From Verrucomicrobia subdivision 3 bacterium UBA7542 (GTDB taxonomy: Bacteria; Verrucomicrobiota; Verrucomicrobiia; Limisphaerales; UBA11358), in NCBI GenBank assembly GCA_002479245.1, contig DLMG01000163.1, forward strand, positions 1-5,759: DNA of 5,759 bases. The letters run 5' to 3'. The notes under the pieces were generated by a model that saw nothing but the letters and a program-made list of their open reading frames with translations, was not told where the DNA came from and did not search any database. Position 1 is the stretch's first letter. Each line of letters begins with the position of its first letter. A program made the translations under genes and the position numbers. Shown one piece after another: positions 4,916-5,759 of this stretch.

Positions 4916-5756
4916 TGCTTTCCCGTCTCAGGCGCAACGCGATCTTCACCTTTTCGGGATCACCCTTGCGCCGCTTCACCAGACTGGCCTCTTCCCATCG
5001 TCGGCATTTCAATTCCTCCGCCACGATCTGTTCCGCCTTCGTTTCCCCAGATTCCTGCCGCTCGGTTCCGTAGTGACTCTCCCCAACCCGTTCAGCCATT
5101 TGCCCCAGCAATTCCTTCCGAAATGCTTTGTCCCCCAAACACCAACCCCGCCGTAACGTTTTGTATTGGCCGGGCTTCTCCAGTTCCAGCCTTTGCCTCA
5201 TCCGCCGCTCAAATTCCCGCCGCCCGGCTTTGCTGTCCTTGGGGATGCCCATCTCCCCCAGCAACCGGTCCACGCGCAACCACTTGGGCCGCTTGCTGGG
5301 TGAAGCCACATACCACGGATAACTGCTCCACCGATATGAACGCAGCGTTTGTCCCGCCGCCAGCAGTTTCGCCCGCACGGGATTAAGATGTACATAATCA
5401 CACACCGTCCGCAGGTAGCCATTACCGCTGCCGTCCACAATTAGGGACTTGTACCGTCCGCTAAACAAATGACCAAACAACTTGTGCCGCCGGTTGAATC
5501 TTCCGGTGTAGGTGCCCAAGAACCATTTCATCCCCGCCACCAAATTGGCCTTGGGCGTCTCCACCACCAGGTGATAGTGGTTGGACATGAGACAGAAAGC
5601 ATGCACCCGCCAGTCGGTCTTACCGCAGCTCTCACCCAAGGTTTCCAGAAAACGCTTCCGGTCCGCATCATCGTTGAATATCGGCTCCCGCCGGTCGCCC
5701 CGGCTCATCACATGATAAATCGCCCCTTCATATTCCAGTCGAAGTTTCCGTGGCAT
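4830..5756 (-). CDS. REP-associated tyrosine transposase (Y1_Tnp, HUH endonuclease) with C-terminal extension
   Basis: A 308-residue protein, apparently complete: the ATG at 5756 begins MPRKLRLEYEGAIYHVMSRG, the conserved start of this family, and the stop is TGA at 4832-4830. The Y1 domain (about 1-150) shows AIYHVMSRGDRREPIF (12-27), LMSNHYHLVVET (56-67) with the H-x-H metal pair at His60/His62, FGHLFSGRYKS (94-104), and YVHLNPVRAK (121-130), with Tyr121 as probable nucleophile. Such enzymes nick single-stranded DNA at REP/IS200-like hairpins through a 5'-phosphotyrosine link. Residues 160-270 are a charged extension, and 279-303 (ESIMTLKWIAERLHMGSWTH, then VSNCL) look like a helix-turn-helix, an additional DNA-binding part found in longer members. 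All catalytic motifs are intact, so the enzyme is probably functional or recently active. Only three bases upstream of the start are visible, so no RBS or promoter can be judged. It is antisense to the heptosyltransferase it interrupts. Confidence 0.93.
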   Translation of the reverse strand: MPRKLRLEYEGAIYHVMSRGDRREPIFNDDADRKRFLETLGESCGKTDWRVHAFCLMSNHYHLVVETPKANLVAGMKWFLGTYTGRFNRRHKLFGHLFSGRYKSLIVDGSGNGYLRTVCDYVHLNPVRAKLLAAGQTLRSYRWSSYPWYVASPSKRPKWLRVDRLLGEMGIPKDSKAGRREFERRMRQRLELEKPGQYKTLRRGWCLGDKAFRKELLGQMAERVGESHYGTERQESGETKAEQIVAEELKCRRWEEASLVKRRKGDPEKVKIALRLRRESIMTLKWIAERLHMGSWTHVSNCLATKMK

Positions 5757-5759
5757 CGG

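Larger units (their letters stand above)
4794..5759 (-). mobile_element. REP-associated tyrosine transposase (IS200/IS605-like) element, right end visible, left end outside
   Basis: The interval runs from the break in the heptosyltransferase gene (about 4793) to the window edge. It holds one transposase gene on the minus strand, and 36 bp beyond its stop codon, with a bulged hairpin, before host sequence resumes. The exact outer base cannot be fixed because IS200/IS605-type elements make no target duplication; 4793-4800 is the likely range. The left end, upstream of the transposase start, is outside the window. A single HUH gene with hairpin ends fits a single-strand 'peel and paste' type element or a REP/RAYT unit. 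Confidence 0.7.

Noticed and set aside
4815..5386. Plus-strand open frames opposite the transposase
   Set aside because: Antisense shadows of a complete, motif-bearing HUH transposase.

Overview
The window is moderately GC-rich bacterial DNA. Its gene content suggests a member of the Verrucomicrobiota (Pedosphaera/Limisphaerales-like). That placement is an inference from three things: the style of the REP-associated tyrosine transposase at the right end, the small helix-turn-helix protein at the left edge, and the set of LPS-type glycosyltransferases. No rRNA, tRNA or CRISPR array is visible.

Layout. (1) 1-661 holds remnants and an edge gene: a minus-strand excisionase/AlpA-like helix-turn-helix protein that runs off the left edge, with an imperfect dyad upstream of its start, then a plus-strand C-terminal remnant of an SOS response-associated peptidase (SRAP/YedK family). 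(2) 662-1350 holds a minus-strand orphan gene of 165 codons. It has a strong Shine-Dalgarno sequence and three tandem 15-residue helical repeats, and I recognise no family. (3) 1276-2577, minus strand, holds a complete family 8 (GT8) LPS-type glycosyltransferase followed by the first 37-40 codons of an MsbA-like ABC exporter whose remainder is missing. (4) 2717-4793, plus strand, is divergent from (3): a WaaE/KdtX-like family 2 glycosyltransferase overlaps a GT4-like (GT-B) glycosyltransferase by ATGA, and one base later comes the start of a family 9 heptosyltransferase. (5) 4794-5759 is a REP-associated (IS200/IS605-like, HUH) transposase element that cuts the heptosyltransferase after codon 20. 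Its right-end hairpin, with a 3-nt bulge, is visible; its left end lies outside the window.

How it fits together. GT8, GT2, GT4 and GT9 plus an MsbA-type flippase form a coherent set for building and exporting the core oligosaccharide of lipid A/LPS or a related surface glycan. Both arms of this divergent cluster end in a broken gene: the ABC exporter on the left, next to the orphan gene, and the heptosyltransferase on the right, at the transposase. The SRAP gene beyond the orphan gene is also broken. The window therefore looks like a glycan locus worn by at least two independent rearrangements. The 139 bp between the divergent GT8 and GT2 genes should hold both promoters, but I could not identify convincing -35/-10 pairs there.
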